Assembly (NCBI GenBank): GCA_036023115.1
Contig: JAYKKT010000076.1
Coordinates: 5,704,001 to 5,768,000, forward strand
Origin: Brasenia schreberi
Lineage: Eukaryota; Streptophyta; Magnoliopsida; Nymphaeales; Cabombaceae
DNA length: 64,000 bases
Reading direction: 5' to 3'
Shown here one piece after another: positions 11,480 to 24,819 of the stretch (position 1 is its first letter; every line of letters begins with the position of its first letter). The translations under genes were made by a program, and so were the position numbers. The notes beneath the pieces are model-generated. The model made no database searches. It was not told the DNA's origin and was given only the letters and a program-made list of their open reading frames with translations.

Positions 11480-12418
11480 TGCCTCCACTCCCAATGCAAC
11501 AAAAGAAGAAAAGAAAATATACAAAACATTTTTTAAAGATGACATAACAACTATAACCATAATGTTCAAATACATGGAGGATAACTAATTATAGTATTCG
11601 AGGAGTACGAGACCACTAATGAGTTGTTTGACTCGATAACAACTAAATATGATACTACAATAAAGTTATATATCTAACTATTACTATAAAAATACAACTC
11701 CTAGAAAATAAAAGAAAGAGATAATATAGTAGAACATGTTAAGGAGATGCTGGTAATGGCAAGAGACTTAACTGTAATGAAATTGGTCATACCTAAAACT
11801 ATACAAATATTCACTATCATAAACAATCTTCTCTCTTCATGGAATATGGTTGTCATTGCCCTTAGATTATGGGCTAAAACAAACCTTTTTGAATTACTCC
11901 TTAAACTAGCAATTGAACAAGAGTACATGAAAAACAAGAAAGAAAAATTGCTAGTAATTGAAGATAAGATAGGGCTAAGCTCCAAACCTAACTAGAGAAA
12001 GAATAAACCAAACAAAAGATTTGAGAAGAATAACAAGAAAGTCAATCAATTTTTTAAGAAATCACAGAAAACTGTTTCTCACATTAAGTACTTCAACTAT
12101 AGAAAAATGAAGCACTACAAGAGTAATTGCCACAATAAGAAGAAGACTAACGATGGAAACACCTAACAACACGGTGAAACAGAGAAGCAAGAGAGAATTT
12201 GTATGATTTCAGAATGCCTTTACATGTACCACCCAATAACTAGTTGGTGGATTGATTCAAGAGCGACAAGACATACCTTAAAGAGTAAAGAAGGGTCTAT
12301 AAACCTAAAGGAATATAAACCATGGGAATATCAGATATATATGGTTAATAACATTTTCTCAAATGTCCTTGGAGCTAGGTCATTTGGAATATATGTACAA
12401 GGTATACTGATTTTTTAA
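11480..12418 (+). mobile_element. Ty1/copia gag-protease fragment
   Basis: 11480-11995 reads as a copia gag of UBN2 type, for example EEYETTNELFDSITTKYDTT with sequence breaks and IINNLLSSWNMVVIALRLWAK. About 12070-12150 holds a degraded zinc knuckle (HYKSNC, with one Cys changed to Phe/Tyr). 12203-12418 holds the region before the protease active site (SWWIDSRATRHTLKSKEG, with DSGA mutated to DSRA). Orientation is opposite to the RT fragment at 10381-10701, so they are separate insertions or the product of an inversion. Confidence 0.8.
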
Positions 12419-12559
12419 CTAATGTATTAATTATGCTCTCTATAAGGCATAGTTTGGTTTCAGTCCCTGTCTTAAGTTAAGAAAAGTTTTGAAGTTAGGT
12501 TTGTCCCTAGTAAGGTAATTGTGGGGAAGCATGGAAGGTTAGCTTTGTTCAAAATTGTT

Positions 12560-12890
12560 TGATGTTAAACATAGACTTTCATTTTTATCCAATTAAAGCA
12601 ATGACTCACTATTGAAAGCTCTTTGAGTCTATTTTCATATGAAAGAAGTTTCAAAACAAAACTCAAAAAGTATTTTGAAAGATATGATCAAAATAGTAAT
12701 CAAAGGTCATATTTTCAAAACTCAAACTTTAATTGGTCATAACTTTCTTTCGCTTATTATCCGCTTAAAGCAAATGACCAACACAGCATTCGAGTCTATT
12801 TTTCAAATGAGATAAGTTTCAGCAAACTCAAAGTATTTTAAAAGTTATGATCAAAATAGTAAGTATATGTCGGGCTTTTATAAACACAAA
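12560..12890. repeat. degenerate direct duplication of about 170 bp
   Basis: Two adjacent copies share the series CTTATTATCCGCTTAAAGCA-like start, GAGTCTATTTT(T)CA, ATGA(A)AGAAGTTTCA, AACTCAAA(A)AGTATTTT and TATGATCAAAATAGTAA. No coding content is seen. Confidence 0.6.
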
Positions 12891-15800
12891 CTCACTATTT
12901 TTCATGTATCTAAATACCACCAAGACAATTTTCCAAAAATAGTTTGTTGGGCATTTAACATTTTAGAACACTTATAAATATGTTTAAAACTTGTTGGTAC
13001 CTAATATTTCAAAATTAAAGATCTATACTACAAGCTAATCGTTCATACATATTCTTCCTAATTCAAGAACTCGCACCGGATTAGATATGGCACAGCACAC
13101 AATCGGGTTTGATAATCCATGCTTCTTAGTAGAAAATCTTCTTCAATACTCAGATATATGCTAATACATCTTTTTCATTTTCATTATCTACACACACACA
13201 AGATGCTAGATAATGTTCTTTTAATTATCTTTGTTGCAACGCTTACTTTGAGATTTCTGACTAGCCTACAAAGATACTCATTTCAACCAAACATACAAAC
13301 CATACAATTGCAATGCATGAAAATGTCATCATAGTGACCGCCCATACAATTGCCATAACTCTATGCTACTCAATTATGACTACAATGATTACTCACATGT
13401 ATTACTATCCTAAATATTAATTGAAAGCTAATAACTGCATGATACCAAATATTATCGGACCTCCACATTATACCATAAATGTTACATGATATACCATTTA
13501 ACAGACATTGAACGAATAGTAATGGACAGTCTTATAGCGATGCATTCATGCCATAACCTTAAGCACAACTATAGCTACTGATGATCATTCTTTGCCTGTT
13601 TTCAGCATACATCAAAACTTTCAACATCATTAAATTCATCGCAAGAACCTATTTCCACACCTTTGATAGTAAGACCATCAATGACACGGGTGTATCGATA
13701 GCGATGAACAAGTGAAGTCCATCCTTATGATTTAGACTACAACTCTGGTATGCAGGAACTATAGCTCTTACCGAAGACTATAGAACACTAGATATGGTTA
13801 TCGATGCAAATGGGGCTCACACCTTTCCATAAGGCATCACATACCATTCGATGGTTGTTGAGGTATCATTAATTACTGTTAAACATTAAGCTTTATCCTT
13901 TGTATAACTTTAGTATGTACAAATGGATTATGATTCATCAATTTCATATGCTCAGTGGATATTACTGTTTTCAATCTATGATTCTCATTAATTAATACTG
14001 CAAGAGGCTATTTACAAACCTCATTATTAAGCTTGCTCAAACATTTCTTACAAAATTTATATTACATCAATTACTTCTCATAATTTGTATATTCACAATT
14101 GATTATACATGCATATAATAACAGGATTCAAAATCAATTATTAATTTCATCAAATACTATGTACTTAACACTCTTCAAAGAGCAATACTTGATTATATTC
14201 AATTTAGGAAATTCAATCATCAATTGCTATACTGCAATTTTATTTAATGGATGATAAAGAAGCTACAATTATCTCAATATAATTAGCATTACGAATCCAT
14301 TTTGATTTAATACATTTTCACATCTATCTAAATACCCTAATGTGCTTCATTACTCACTCTAAAAAAGCAGTTCTTTCTTTGAAAGTTTTCACTACACTTA
14401 TCTAAAATCTTCCAATGCTCTCTATAACATTTTCTCTAAACTTTTTTATCTTTCATAAAAATTTTCATCTTACGCTCTAGGCTATTTTTTCCACGCCGAA
14501 GGTAGCTTTCGCTGTTCTCCGATCAAAATCGATCATTTTTCGCTTAGGGAGTGGGTTGTTGTGCCGGTAAAAGACCATTTGCAGTAACACTTCACCACTG
14601 CTCCATCGCCTCAAATCTGATTTTCAGCCACAGTAAATATGGATTTGGTGTTGAACTAACCCAATCATATAGTTCTATAAAATACATTGAATATCCATTA
14701 AACATTAAACTCAACTCATCATAAATCATTCATCCACCTAAAACCTGAAACCCAACTTATTTTAAGTTCCAATGAGACTAAGGGTAATCATCTATAACAA
14801 AATTGGTTTATCATGCCTTTAGCATTTAATAAAATATATGCTATTCTCAACTTAAATCTCATTAAGATTCATGTTTAATACTAACACAAATTAGCATGAT
14901 TCTCACACTTCAATAACCCCATAATCCCCCATATCCTTAGTTTCCAACCCAATAGTAAGAATCTACTACAGAAGTAACACAAGCAAGCCCTACCTTAAGA
15001 TCAAGATGATGATAGTACGGCTGATGACTCTCCAATTTAGATCCTTGTCCTCTTAATAAATAATAATATGATCCTCCTCTTTCCTTGCTCTCTTCCCTTT
15101 GTATCTTCCTCTTCTACATTTTCTCGGAGTCAAGAGAAATGTAATAGAGTATCGCCTTGTATATTCAAATTTTTTTTGGCACAGTATTTACTTCGTGGGG
15201 TAAAAAGAAGGATAAGTTACATTAAAATATGAATTCTCTTTATTTTTATTATTTTAACCTAATTTGCTAATGATACACCAAATTCAGGCGTTTTTAGTCC
15301 AAATAACGATTTCATTAAGCCTAAAAGATTCAAAGATAAAGTTTTCCATTTTCATCTTAAAAAGTAAATTTTACTAAAAATTGATATTTCCTATATCACA
15401 ATTGTGGCAGCCAAAACTATACACTTGAATAGCAGATCCACCACAATTACACATAGTACGAGTGGATGACTTTAAAAATACCAAACTAACTCCAGAAATT
15501 TAACAAATTTTAATTGTTAGTACAGCTTATATTTTTACTTGAAAACAAATCATATTATTTCAATTTTAAATAAGTAGCTTAAGCCACTTAGACGCAAATA
15601 ATGAATAGAGAGATTTTCACGGGAAAGTAAGTTTGCCTTTACAACAGTTTAACGTGTTTTGCAATCACAAGTGAGTGTTCACACATGCTAATAAATGGCA
15701 GAGTGCTATCTATTTTTCATTTAAACTAATATACAAGTCTAACATTTTAACTTATTAATAAATATATCTACATTTATTCCATACAAATGATTTAATAAAT

Positions 15801-17227
15801 TAAATTCATTTTTAAAAGTCAACATTTCCATGTCTTCTCTAATTCTAGGTAGACCGTCCATATAACTTATCTAAGTCCAAAAGGTCTCTAAATTAGGAGT
15901 TGAGTTTATTATACGATCAATTGATTCACTGTACAATGGCTATCAGTCATTTATTTCATATGGAAAAGTACAAGAATATTGAGAATAATTTATTTCTATT
16001 ACGTCATTGGAAGACAAGTTATGATAATGCAAGAATGATAAACATGATTGCATAAAGGAACATGACTGTAGTGAAATTGAAGGTTGTACTTTCTAAATAC
16101 TTGCTGCCCTGATTTCATCACCAGATCAATGGAAAATAGGATCCAATATGAAAATTTTTTGCAAAACCGAGGATATGTACTAATCCGCTGCAGTTGTCAT
16201 TGGCATGCATCTAAAAGACATCTGTGTTTTATTTTTCATCCTTATTTATTGGTTTTTTGCCTAAAAATTTATTCTTTTATATCAGTTTCATCGATTTGAA
16301 TAATTTTTAAGTTCCAATTGTATTCTTCAAGCACAAAAAATATACATGCACCTCTACTTGTCCATCAGAAAATTTATATCAAAATCCCAATCTCGTAAAA
16401 TTATTTTTTTATATCCTGAAATTAATTTTTTCTTACTACTCTCCACCTAATATTCTTCTGATAGACGAAAGTGTAAGGAGATTGACTGTCGGGTGTCACT
16501 GCTCGAATTTTCTATGACAAATAGTTTAGAACTAAGGTATCTCAGTCTTTTTAATCCTAAATGTTACTTTAACCTGTAATTTTGCAATAGATGTACATTT
16601 CCCTTGACGTTACCCTAGTATAATGTCAAGAGGAAGATCTAGGATTGTTAGAACCAAATTTGACATTTGTATAAATGTTCCTAAGCAATCGCTTGTTTGA
16701 TGGCCATTGATTAGGAATTCCTACTGTTTTGCGTTTGAACTGCAACCTGATCTGCAATTCAACAATTTAAAATCTATGCATTAAAAAAATAATAATAATA
16801 ACTTATTACTATTTAATTTACAAATTTTATCTTTCTCCTGATTTGAAGGCTAATACATATTTGTCAATAGAAGTCTTAGTGGATTCATCATCATGTGAGC
16901 ATATGGACTCAAGTACAATGTCAAACTATTATCTAATTGCAATTAATAAAATAATTATTTATCACTAGGATTCATTCGTCTATTATAATTTTGGATGAAA
17001 AGATAGTTATTTAAGTTACAATAAATAAACCATGACTTAAAGGTAAGTTAACTTGTTAATTAAAACTAATAACGCTAACTTAAGGTTTGAGTTTGAATAG
17101 TAGATTATAGAAGCATAAAAAGTTCTTGCAATTGTAAATCGAGTAACATGCATCCATGGGTTGACATTTACTGTTCATTAAGTTAGCAATAGACATATTT
17201 TAGAAGTATGTTAACACACAACTGATG

Positions 17228-17277
17228 ATTAATTAATTAATTAATTAATTAATTAATTAATTAATTAATTAATTAAT
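17228..17277. repeat. (TTAA)n microsatellite
   Basis: About twelve tandem TTAA/ATTA units in a row. Confidence 0.97.
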
Positions 17278-17279
17278 GT

Positions 17280-18050
17280 ACACCAAATAATACAATAATA
17301 TGCTATGTACGCTATATATAATATATGTAATGTATTATATAGTATAACTAGTGTATTATGTAGTGTACATTACATAGTGTACATAGGAAAATAATGTATT
17401 ATATGTAAGAATATAGTATACTATACATAATACATCACAAATTGTATCTGCACTTTGTAATAGACTAGTAATGTAACTATGTAGTAATATATACATAATG
17501 TAATAATGTAACTATATAAGCATATAACATTATGTATAATATGTACTATGTACTATATATTTACATATAATATATTATTATGCTATATACACTATGTAGT
17601 ATACTACTTATACTATATAATATATTACATATATCATATATGTAGAATATATTATATACTTGCATAGTTACATTATTGTATTAATATAATATAGATACAA
17701 TTTGTAATGTAATATATTATGTATACATAAATTAATTAATACATAAATAAATTATTACATAGTGTTCAATTAATACATAAATTACATTATTACATAGTGT
17801 ACATAAAATTTGTAGTGTAATATATTATATATACATAAATTAATTAATAAATATAATACTTATAAGTTACAAGTTACATATAAGAACTTATATAATATAA
17901 CTATACCCTTTTTAATGTAATATATGTATCATGTTTGTATAATATAATACATTATATACTAATACTTATAGTTAGAAACTTATATAGTCTTATATAACTT
18001 ATAGTATTAAATTCTTATATATAATTTAAATTCTTTAATAGTTATATAAA
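17280..18050. repeat. AT-rich palindromic tract
   Basis: An almost pure A/T region full of short TATATAATATAT, TACATAGTGTACAT and ATTAATTAAT motifs. The element TACATAGTGTACATAAA-like recurs near 17370 and 17800. There is no coding content. Confidence 0.7.
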
Positions 18051-18296
18051 TAACCGGATCTGGATCCAAAACTGCTCTAGAATTATGTCAAGAACCACTA
18101 TGGAATTGGATTCAAAACCATAAAACTTGGATGTGGAACCACCTAGAATCATATCCGAAATTGCCCTGAAACTAGATCCAGAATTGCCTTGAAACCAAAT
18201 TCAAAACCGTATTCGAAAATATCATGAAATTGGAATCGGATCTAGAATCATCATAAAACCATAACAAAAACTGATAGTTCACGGACAGTGGTTTTG

Positions 18297-18437
18297 GAGT
18301 GTTCCTAGGCTATGCTAACTAGAAGGAGGGGTTTATATATAAGTGAGTAGTAATGCACATCATAGCAGGTGTATATACAAGCCATTCATCAAAGGGGTGA
18401 CGATGGTGTGGACACGATCAAAATCACATTTGTGACA
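18297..18437 (-). repeat. truncated 3' LTR of gypsy element
   Basis: About 140 bases match the far end of the 23617-24184 LTR (shared GTTCCTAGGCTATG, GTGAGTAGTAATGCACATC, ATCAAAGGGG) and stop at the TGACA boundary. On the minus strand this boundary is preceded by a purine-rich tract (AACAGGGAGAACGA), the likely PPT. Confidence 0.85.
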
Positions 18438-18776
18438 TCGTTCTCCCTGTTGAAATAGTGTTTGTCCTCGAGGCCTCGTTCTATGCTCAGAAAAGATAAT
18501 GATTCTACCACAATTGAGCACTCAAGACCCAAGAGTCACCGTTTGATCCTCTATCTATCCACTGAACCAATTACTATGTCCGACGTCATGACCCTGCACC
18601 ATCAACTCAGTGATTTATGACTCTTTATACTGTCGTGATATCCTCACACCAAGGGTAGACGACATCGCTTTCCTTGATGGGTCCTCATGATAGAGCTTAA
18701 GTTGATAAATATAGAAAATGAGGTGCAACATGAGTCTATCTGGCAAGTCTAACCTGTATGTGAGTGGTCCCACTCT

Positions 18777-18962
18777 CTATATCACCTCAAATGGCCTATT
18801 GTACCTTGGCTTCAACCCTATATGATTGTCCTTGTAGATCTCTTTCCGAATGTACTTTGGTATCCGAAGCCATACATGGTTACCCAAACTAAACTCTAAG
18901 GATTGTCGATGCATGTCAGCGTGCTGACTTTGGTATCTAAAGCCATACATAGTCACCCACAC
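18777..18962 (-). pseudogene. gypsy integrase C-terminal region
   Basis: The minus-strand frame contains RQSLEFSLGNHVWLRIPKY and GLKPRYNRPFEVI, matching the conserved C-terminal 'GDxVWL...KLxPRxxGPFxVI' block of gypsy integrases. Immediately upstream on this strand (to about 19005) an adjacent tandem repeat of about 80 bp duplicates part of it. Confidence 0.85.
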
Positions 18963-20060
18963 TAAACTCTAAGGATCGTTGATGTATGTCATCATGCTGA
19001 ATCATCCATGCATGTGCTCATACATGGGAACCTCTATATTCCTCATATAAGGTATGCCTCTCTGGTACCTCACGGAGGACAATAGGACTACTACTCAATT
19101 CAAGCTGCATCAAGTCCAAGGGGCTAAGTGATGGCCACCTCAAGGTGAGCTCAAAAGAACTCATGTGGGTAAAAGAACTTTGGTGTGTATTGTAAGTTGA
19201 ACTACATGGTCTCCAACAATTCTACTTAATTCTTCTCTCCTATAGTGATGTAATGATGCAAGTACTCCTCAAGCATAGAGTTAAGATGCTCGGTGTGATC
19301 ATCTGTCTAGGGGCGATGAGTCAAATGAAATAACAAGCACATACTCATCAATTGAAAGAGCTAGGTTCAAAATCTACTAGTGAAGCATGCATTTCAATTA
19401 TTCACAATTTGTTCTAGAACTCCAAGTACTACATTCCTGATAGTGTAGATATAAAGAAAACATACTTGAAGAAGTGGTCAACTACTACCTATATCATCTC
19501 AAAGCTATGAACCTAAGGAAGTTTTGAGATGAAGTCATAGGCAATGCTCTCCAAAGTTGATATGGGATCGACAATGGTTGTAGAAATATTGTAGGGTGTG
19601 CACACTCTATTTTATCTTGCTAACAAATGGGGCATATTATCATCATGCATCTCGTACATCAGCCTATGCCTCAACTCTCCTGCATTGGGTATAAGTAATT
19701 CGCTTTCGTATCCATACGTAACTATCCCTCACCTCATATTTCTCAGTCAAATCTACCAATACCTGCTAACGACTTTAGATATACCGGGGATCCTCCTCAA
19801 AGTGTTGCCTCACCATCTAAAACATATGTTCCAAAAGTCTCATCATGGCTGGTATGACCTCCTCAAAATGCTTATAGCTAAAGGCATCACCATCATGTTT
19901 TGCACCCTAAGCCTATATACCTACTCAAAGTCATAATCCTTTAAAGTCTCAAGCTATCTAGCCTGGCATGGAGGAGTTTCTTCTAGGTTTTAAGAAAAGT
20001 ATTAGCCACATTACTCGTGACCACAATAAAGTTTGAACTTGGAAGATAAACTCTTCACAA

Positions 20061-20261
20061 CTATAAGCATTGTATCATGATTAGTAGCTCTCTCTCATAT
20101 CCGGGATACCATAACTTAACCTCCTTGAGTTTGTGACTTTCAAAGGCTATTGGATATCCCTCCTTAATCATGGCTCCTCCCAATGCTCTGTCACTCGTGT
20201 TTGTGTGAACCTCAAAAGGATGAGTGAAGTTGAATAGATGTAACACTCGCAATCTATTCAT
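20061..20261 (-). pseudogene. gypsy RNase H fragment
   Basis: The frame reads FEVHTNTSDRALGGAMIKEG...PIAFESHKLKEVKLWYPGYERELL, the first half of a gypsy RNase H. The first catalytic Asp in the usual 'VHTDAS' is Asn. Confidence 0.85.
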
Positions 20262-20327
20262 GTCTTTCTTGAGACTCTTGAATGCCTCTACGCACTCTAA
20301 TGTCCAGGACCATGCTTAAAGACCTTC

Positions 20328-20580
20328 TTTAAGATCTCGATGAGAGGGGCAACTAACCTCAAAAAATGCCTAACTAAATTCTCATAATAATTCGCGAGGC
20401 CTAGAAAATGATGTAACTCCGTCACCCCTGGAGGTGTCTCTCACTACCCCTGGAGGTGTCTTTAAGATCTCGATGAGAGGGGCAACTAACCTCAAAAAAT
20501 GCCTAACTAAATTCTCATAATAATTCGCGAGGCCTAGAAAATGATGTAACTCCGTCACCCCTGGAGGTGTCTCTCACTCC
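20328..20580. repeat. 133-bp tandem duplication inside gypsy RT
   Basis: The block starting TTTAAGATCTCGATGAGAGG at 20328 repeats from 20461 with near identity through GTCACCCCTGGAGGTGTCTC. It is a local duplication within dead coding sequence. Confidence 0.93.
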
Positions 20581-20813
20581 ACTATGGCTTGCAATTTCTT
20601 TGGGTTCATGTGAACCTCACCTCGTTTATGATGTGATTCAGTAAAGTGATATGTGTCCTATAAGCTCACACTTCTCTCTTTACGTTGAGAGAGTGCTCTC
20701 GTAACTGTGTGAAAATGATGGCTAAGTGTCGAACGTAGTCCTCCAAACTCTAGTTGTAGATGACTATATCATCAAAGTAGATAACTACAACGTCTAAGAA
20801 TCCATGGAGAACC

Positions 20814-21092
20814 TCATCTATGAGATTGTAAAAGATTGGTTAGCCCGAATAGACCAAGAAATCGTTTGTACCATACCACATAACCATCGCAGTTCTCACC
20901 TAATCTTTGGGAGAGATACGTACCTGCTAGTACCCTAATCGAAAGGTCCAGCTTACTGAGCCATGTCGCACTTCCAAGGTGATCAAATAAGTTGGCTATG
21001 AGAGGTAAGAGATATTGATCCCTCACTGTGACCTTGTTCATGGCCCGATAATCCATACACATTTTTCTAAAAAAGCATGGGTGATGATCCAT
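20814..21092 (-). pseudogene. gypsy reverse transcriptase fragment
   Basis: The frame reads CMDYRAMNKVTVRDQYLLPLI and LFDHLGSATWLSKLDL, the conserved first half of gypsy RT. It then degrades into GLFGLTNLL, matching 'MPFGLTNAPATF'. The remaining RT lies in other frames toward 20330. Confidence 0.88.
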
Positions 21093-21386
21093 AAGGGATC
21101 AAGATGGTTAGATCAAATCATCCTTAAGTTGCATGACAGAAAACATCACAGCTCCACATGTACTCTTTGCAGGTGTCTTGCTTGGATCACACCCAGGGAT
21201 GAATCCCAGCTGCATGAGATCCACACACAAGTCCGCTAAGTGAGGGGCAGCCATTACCTTTGCTGTTCGGAAGAAATTGCAGACCAGCACAACTGTAAAA
21301 TCATCCATAGATGAAGTGATGAAGTCAAGCACCCCTATCTAATATCCGATCTGCACCCTGCATGCCTTCACGATGCCCTTGCTAGG

Positions 21387-21728
21387 CTACGTGTTGACTG
21401 TCTTCAACCATTGCTTCAAAGGTGTAAGGTGTAGCCTCATGGAACATGTGGTGGTAGCAGAAATGATGGAGTGTGAAGCTCCTGTATCAGCCAAAGCATG
21501 AACCATCACTAGCCATATGTGTGCCTCAACGAAGAGTAGCATTCTCCTCGACTCTTCACAGATCTGCACCAAATTAAGGAGCTGAAAACTTGTAACTTGA
21601 GCTTTTCTCGCACTGGTACTCGGTCCAGCTTGTTCCTCTTCGACAAGAACAACAAGCTTGGCTTTCCTTGAGCAAAACTGCATCTTAAGTGGCCCTAATG
21701 AGGCATGGTCCTTGGCTTCGTTGGTCAT
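21387..21728 (-). pseudogene. gypsy protease region
   Basis: The minus-strand frame carries VHALADTGASHSIIS, the DTGA active site of a retroviral-type aspartic protease, about 80 residues in. It processes the Gag-Pol polyprotein in live elements. Frame breaks follow on both sides. Confidence 0.85.
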
Positions 21729-23601
21729 TTGGTAGTAGAATTCTTCTTATGATCTGTAACAATAGATACCTCACTTGAAGCACCATTCAATTTCCACTAA
21801 CCAAACTACTTCCTATCAACATGTTGTTTCTTAGGGTGCCATTTCTTTTTATGTTTCTCTTGGCTATTGGACTGATTTTTTGTCTCCGAAGACTCATCAA
21901 TGTTGTTCTTTAAAGACCATAGATCAACAAAGGATTCTACAACAGTAGCTCCATTTCTTGCCTTAGCTCCATTTGAGCCCAAGGTTGCAGCCCATCTTCG
22001 AAGTATAATAATTTGTCATCTTCATTTATAATAAGATAATGCTGAACCTCTTTACATACTCATGTAAAGAGTTGGTGTGCTTCAATTGTTCAATAATTCT
22101 CTCGCCCTATAGTTATTGTTTGTAGGCATGAATTGTTTGCACAATTCATTCTTGAATTGAGTCCATGAAGTAGGAGGTACCCATCCACACTCTTTAGCAG
22201 CAACCTCTAACATTCGTCACCATAATTTAGCATCATTAGCAAGAGAGTTGATGTTGTAACCTTCTTGGCATCCGGTACACGCAACACTTTGAAATACTGC
22301 TCAAGATCTCATAGGAAGTTCTCGACTAGCTTGCTGTCTCATCTGTCTTCAAATGTCTTAGGCTCAAGTACTTTAAATTTGTGTGTGGAAATGCTAGAAA
22401 CAACAGTAGGCTCATGCGGACTAGATGCAGTTGATTGCCGTGACTTTCACAAGCTACATAGCTTGGGCTCGAGCTGATCCACTTTCTGTTGTTGTTCCTA
22501 AAAAACAAGCAGCTGTAGGTTAATCTTCTCTTGAGACTTGAAATTTATCTTGGCTACCTTGCAATCATACTTGACTTGTTTGCATCGCAGTCATCTGCTA
22601 CATGACTTGAAACATAGGAGTTTCTACTGTACTTTGATTGGTTGACCCTTCTTTCGCGACATCTCTTCTTCCTTTATTCATGGTTAATGTATATTCCAGT
22701 GGCTTCTGCTGAATGCAATTCATCAAACTACTTCCTTATACATTGACTACTACAAAAACTAATTACAAGTTACAAACGATACTCATGTTAAACCTTCAAC
22801 AGACTCTTACAAGACCTCTTGACTCACACAAACTGAATTACAATCAATTATAACTCAATTCAAACACAAGTAAATACAACTCTTTATACTTCAAGTGACA
22901 CTTGATCCGAGTATTAGCAACTCGATTTGCAATAATTTCTGCAAATACGCCTGTTGACGTATACCTATTCTCATCAATACTTTTGCGAGTAACCGATTCC
23001 ATCTCAGCTCATCACCAATTTTCATCATCTATAGTCTGATAGACTCTAGATATATCCAACTTACTTTACTATCAATTGCAAAACAAATAGACGACTCTTA
23101 CCTTGTTGAATCGTCGTCGACTTCTACCTTAAAATCTACCTGGCGGAATTAACTCGATGAACTCCGATTCACAACAGAAGCTTGTCCTTCTCTTGGAGAT
23201 TTGGTTGATCTTGTTCTTAGTTTCTAGATTAACACAAAGGATCTCTCAATTGAGATGGAATTCCCACAAAATTATGGTAGAAATGGACGACGGGACAAAT
23301 CGTTGTACATTGATGAAGTTTCCTACTCTTTTCTGCGATTCAACTGCAGATCTTCACGATTGTGTTCTCCTCCCTCCAATCTGTCTTATCTCGATCGATT
23401 GACACCAGATCTACTGCTTAATGATCGAATTCTTTCGATATGTAGTCTCCCTAACTCAAATTCAGATTAGAGACTTATTGAGAAACACACCCGATCTTCA
23501 ACCGAATGGAAATCGATCTATTGCAGCTCCTCAAATCTGCAAATCATGATCACTCGATGACTTCTGGTAGTAGCGATTGCTTCTCAATTCATGATCTGCG
23601 T

Positions 23602-23616
23602 ACTCTGATACCAAAT
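23602..23616 (-). promoter_or_regulatory. primer binding site of gypsy element
   Basis: The minus strand reads TGGTATCAGAGTACG next to the LTR end. TGGTATCAGAG is complementary to the 3' end of plant initiator methionine tRNA. Confidence 0.85.
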
Positions 23617-24184
23617 TGTCGCCTAGCTTGAACCGGATCAGAGTTTGATGAAGGATTATGAAAGATGAAGCTCGGTGATGGCAGCAGCAGAGGTTTCAGC
23701 TCATCCTAACTCCAATATGCGCAGCATGGTCACGTGCAGGTGACTCTCACCTATCCCTTAACCGCTCTTATGCAGCCTCTTTCCACTGCACGCATCTATC
23801 CCTCATGAGCTCTCACTCACACACACTCAAGATGATGCGAAGAGAAGAAGAAGGAACAAGGATTAGCAAGATTGAAGGGAGGTATATTGATGAGAAGCAA
23901 TAGTACTACAAGACTCTCACTCCCTCTAAGAACTGAATGTCTAAGGTGACGATGATACCCACCCCATGCATACTACGTGCTACTATAAAGGGGGTTTACA
24001 ACTAGTGCTAAGTGTATGCAGCCCTCACCTGAGTCTCTCTTTAGAGCGTTCCTAGGCTATGGTAGTTACAAGAAGTGGTATATACACAAGTGAGTAGTAA
24101 TGCACATCGTAGCGGGTGTATGTACAAGCTATGCATCAAAGGGGTCGCGGTGGTGGGCGCTTACCCAGAATCACACACGTGACA
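23617..24184 (-). repeat. 5' LTR of gypsy element
   Basis: A 568-bp LTR with TG...CA ends (TGTCGCC... and ...GTGACA on the plus strand). Its far end matches the truncated copy at 18297-18437. The PBS lies directly inside it. Confidence 0.85.
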
Positions 24185-24734
24185 AGTTGTTTAGGTGTAG
24201 GGGGGGAGGGGATTTCCTATAATTTTGGGCCTCTACTAAACTGTGGGTCTAGCCAAGGATCCGAATCTTGACCCACAAATGAAGATGTGTATAACACAGA
24301 TACTTACAGGGGAGATTCGGTTCCATTTTACAAACAACCACACAAATATGGATCCTGATGTTTTATTTAAGGTAAAATTAGATCCAGTTCATGAAGAGCC
24401 TCCTACATAATGATGATATCAGCATTGTGGGTCGCAACAACAGCCTTCCAAAACTTCTAGCAGCAGTCCAAGTCCAGCACCGGCCTTCGGTAAAAAGAAG
24501 TTTATGAGCCTCAACCTATTGGGAACCCAATTCGCTTAACCTTGATTCTATGGTCTATATTGAACCCTGTTTCAAATGACCTAACCTAGATGCAATCCAT
24601 GTTAACCAAGTTCCACCAAACTGAGCCCGGGGTACATTATGTATATTTTTCTTTTATATCTATTTATACATAATATCTGCAGTTTGGATATTTGTATGAT
24701 TATATATATAGATATAAGTGTGTAGTACCACTTG

Positions 24735-24819
<85 letters not shown>

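Larger units (their letters stand above)
12419..18296. other. gene-poor AT-rich spacer
   Basis: No convincing coding frame, RNA gene or complete element is seen in this 5.9 kb. It contains a degenerate internal duplication (about 12560-12890), a TTAA microsatellite (17228-17277), an AT-palindromic stretch (17280-18050) and a short run of degenerate repeats of the type 'GATCCAAAACC' at 18050-18290. It is probably old, unrecognisable repeat DNA. Confidence 0.6.
18297..24184 (-). mobile_element. decayed Ty3/gypsy LTR retrotransposon
   Basis: Minus-strand element with a complete 5' LTR (23617-24184), a PBS beside it and a truncated 3' LTR (18297-18437). Between them lie, in element order, gag remnants (about 22000-22700), protease, RT, RNase H and integrase C-terminus. 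This is gypsy order, with integrase last. All frames are broken and two internal tandem duplications are present. The left flank where the rest of the 3' LTR should be has been deleted or replaced. Confidence 0.9.
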
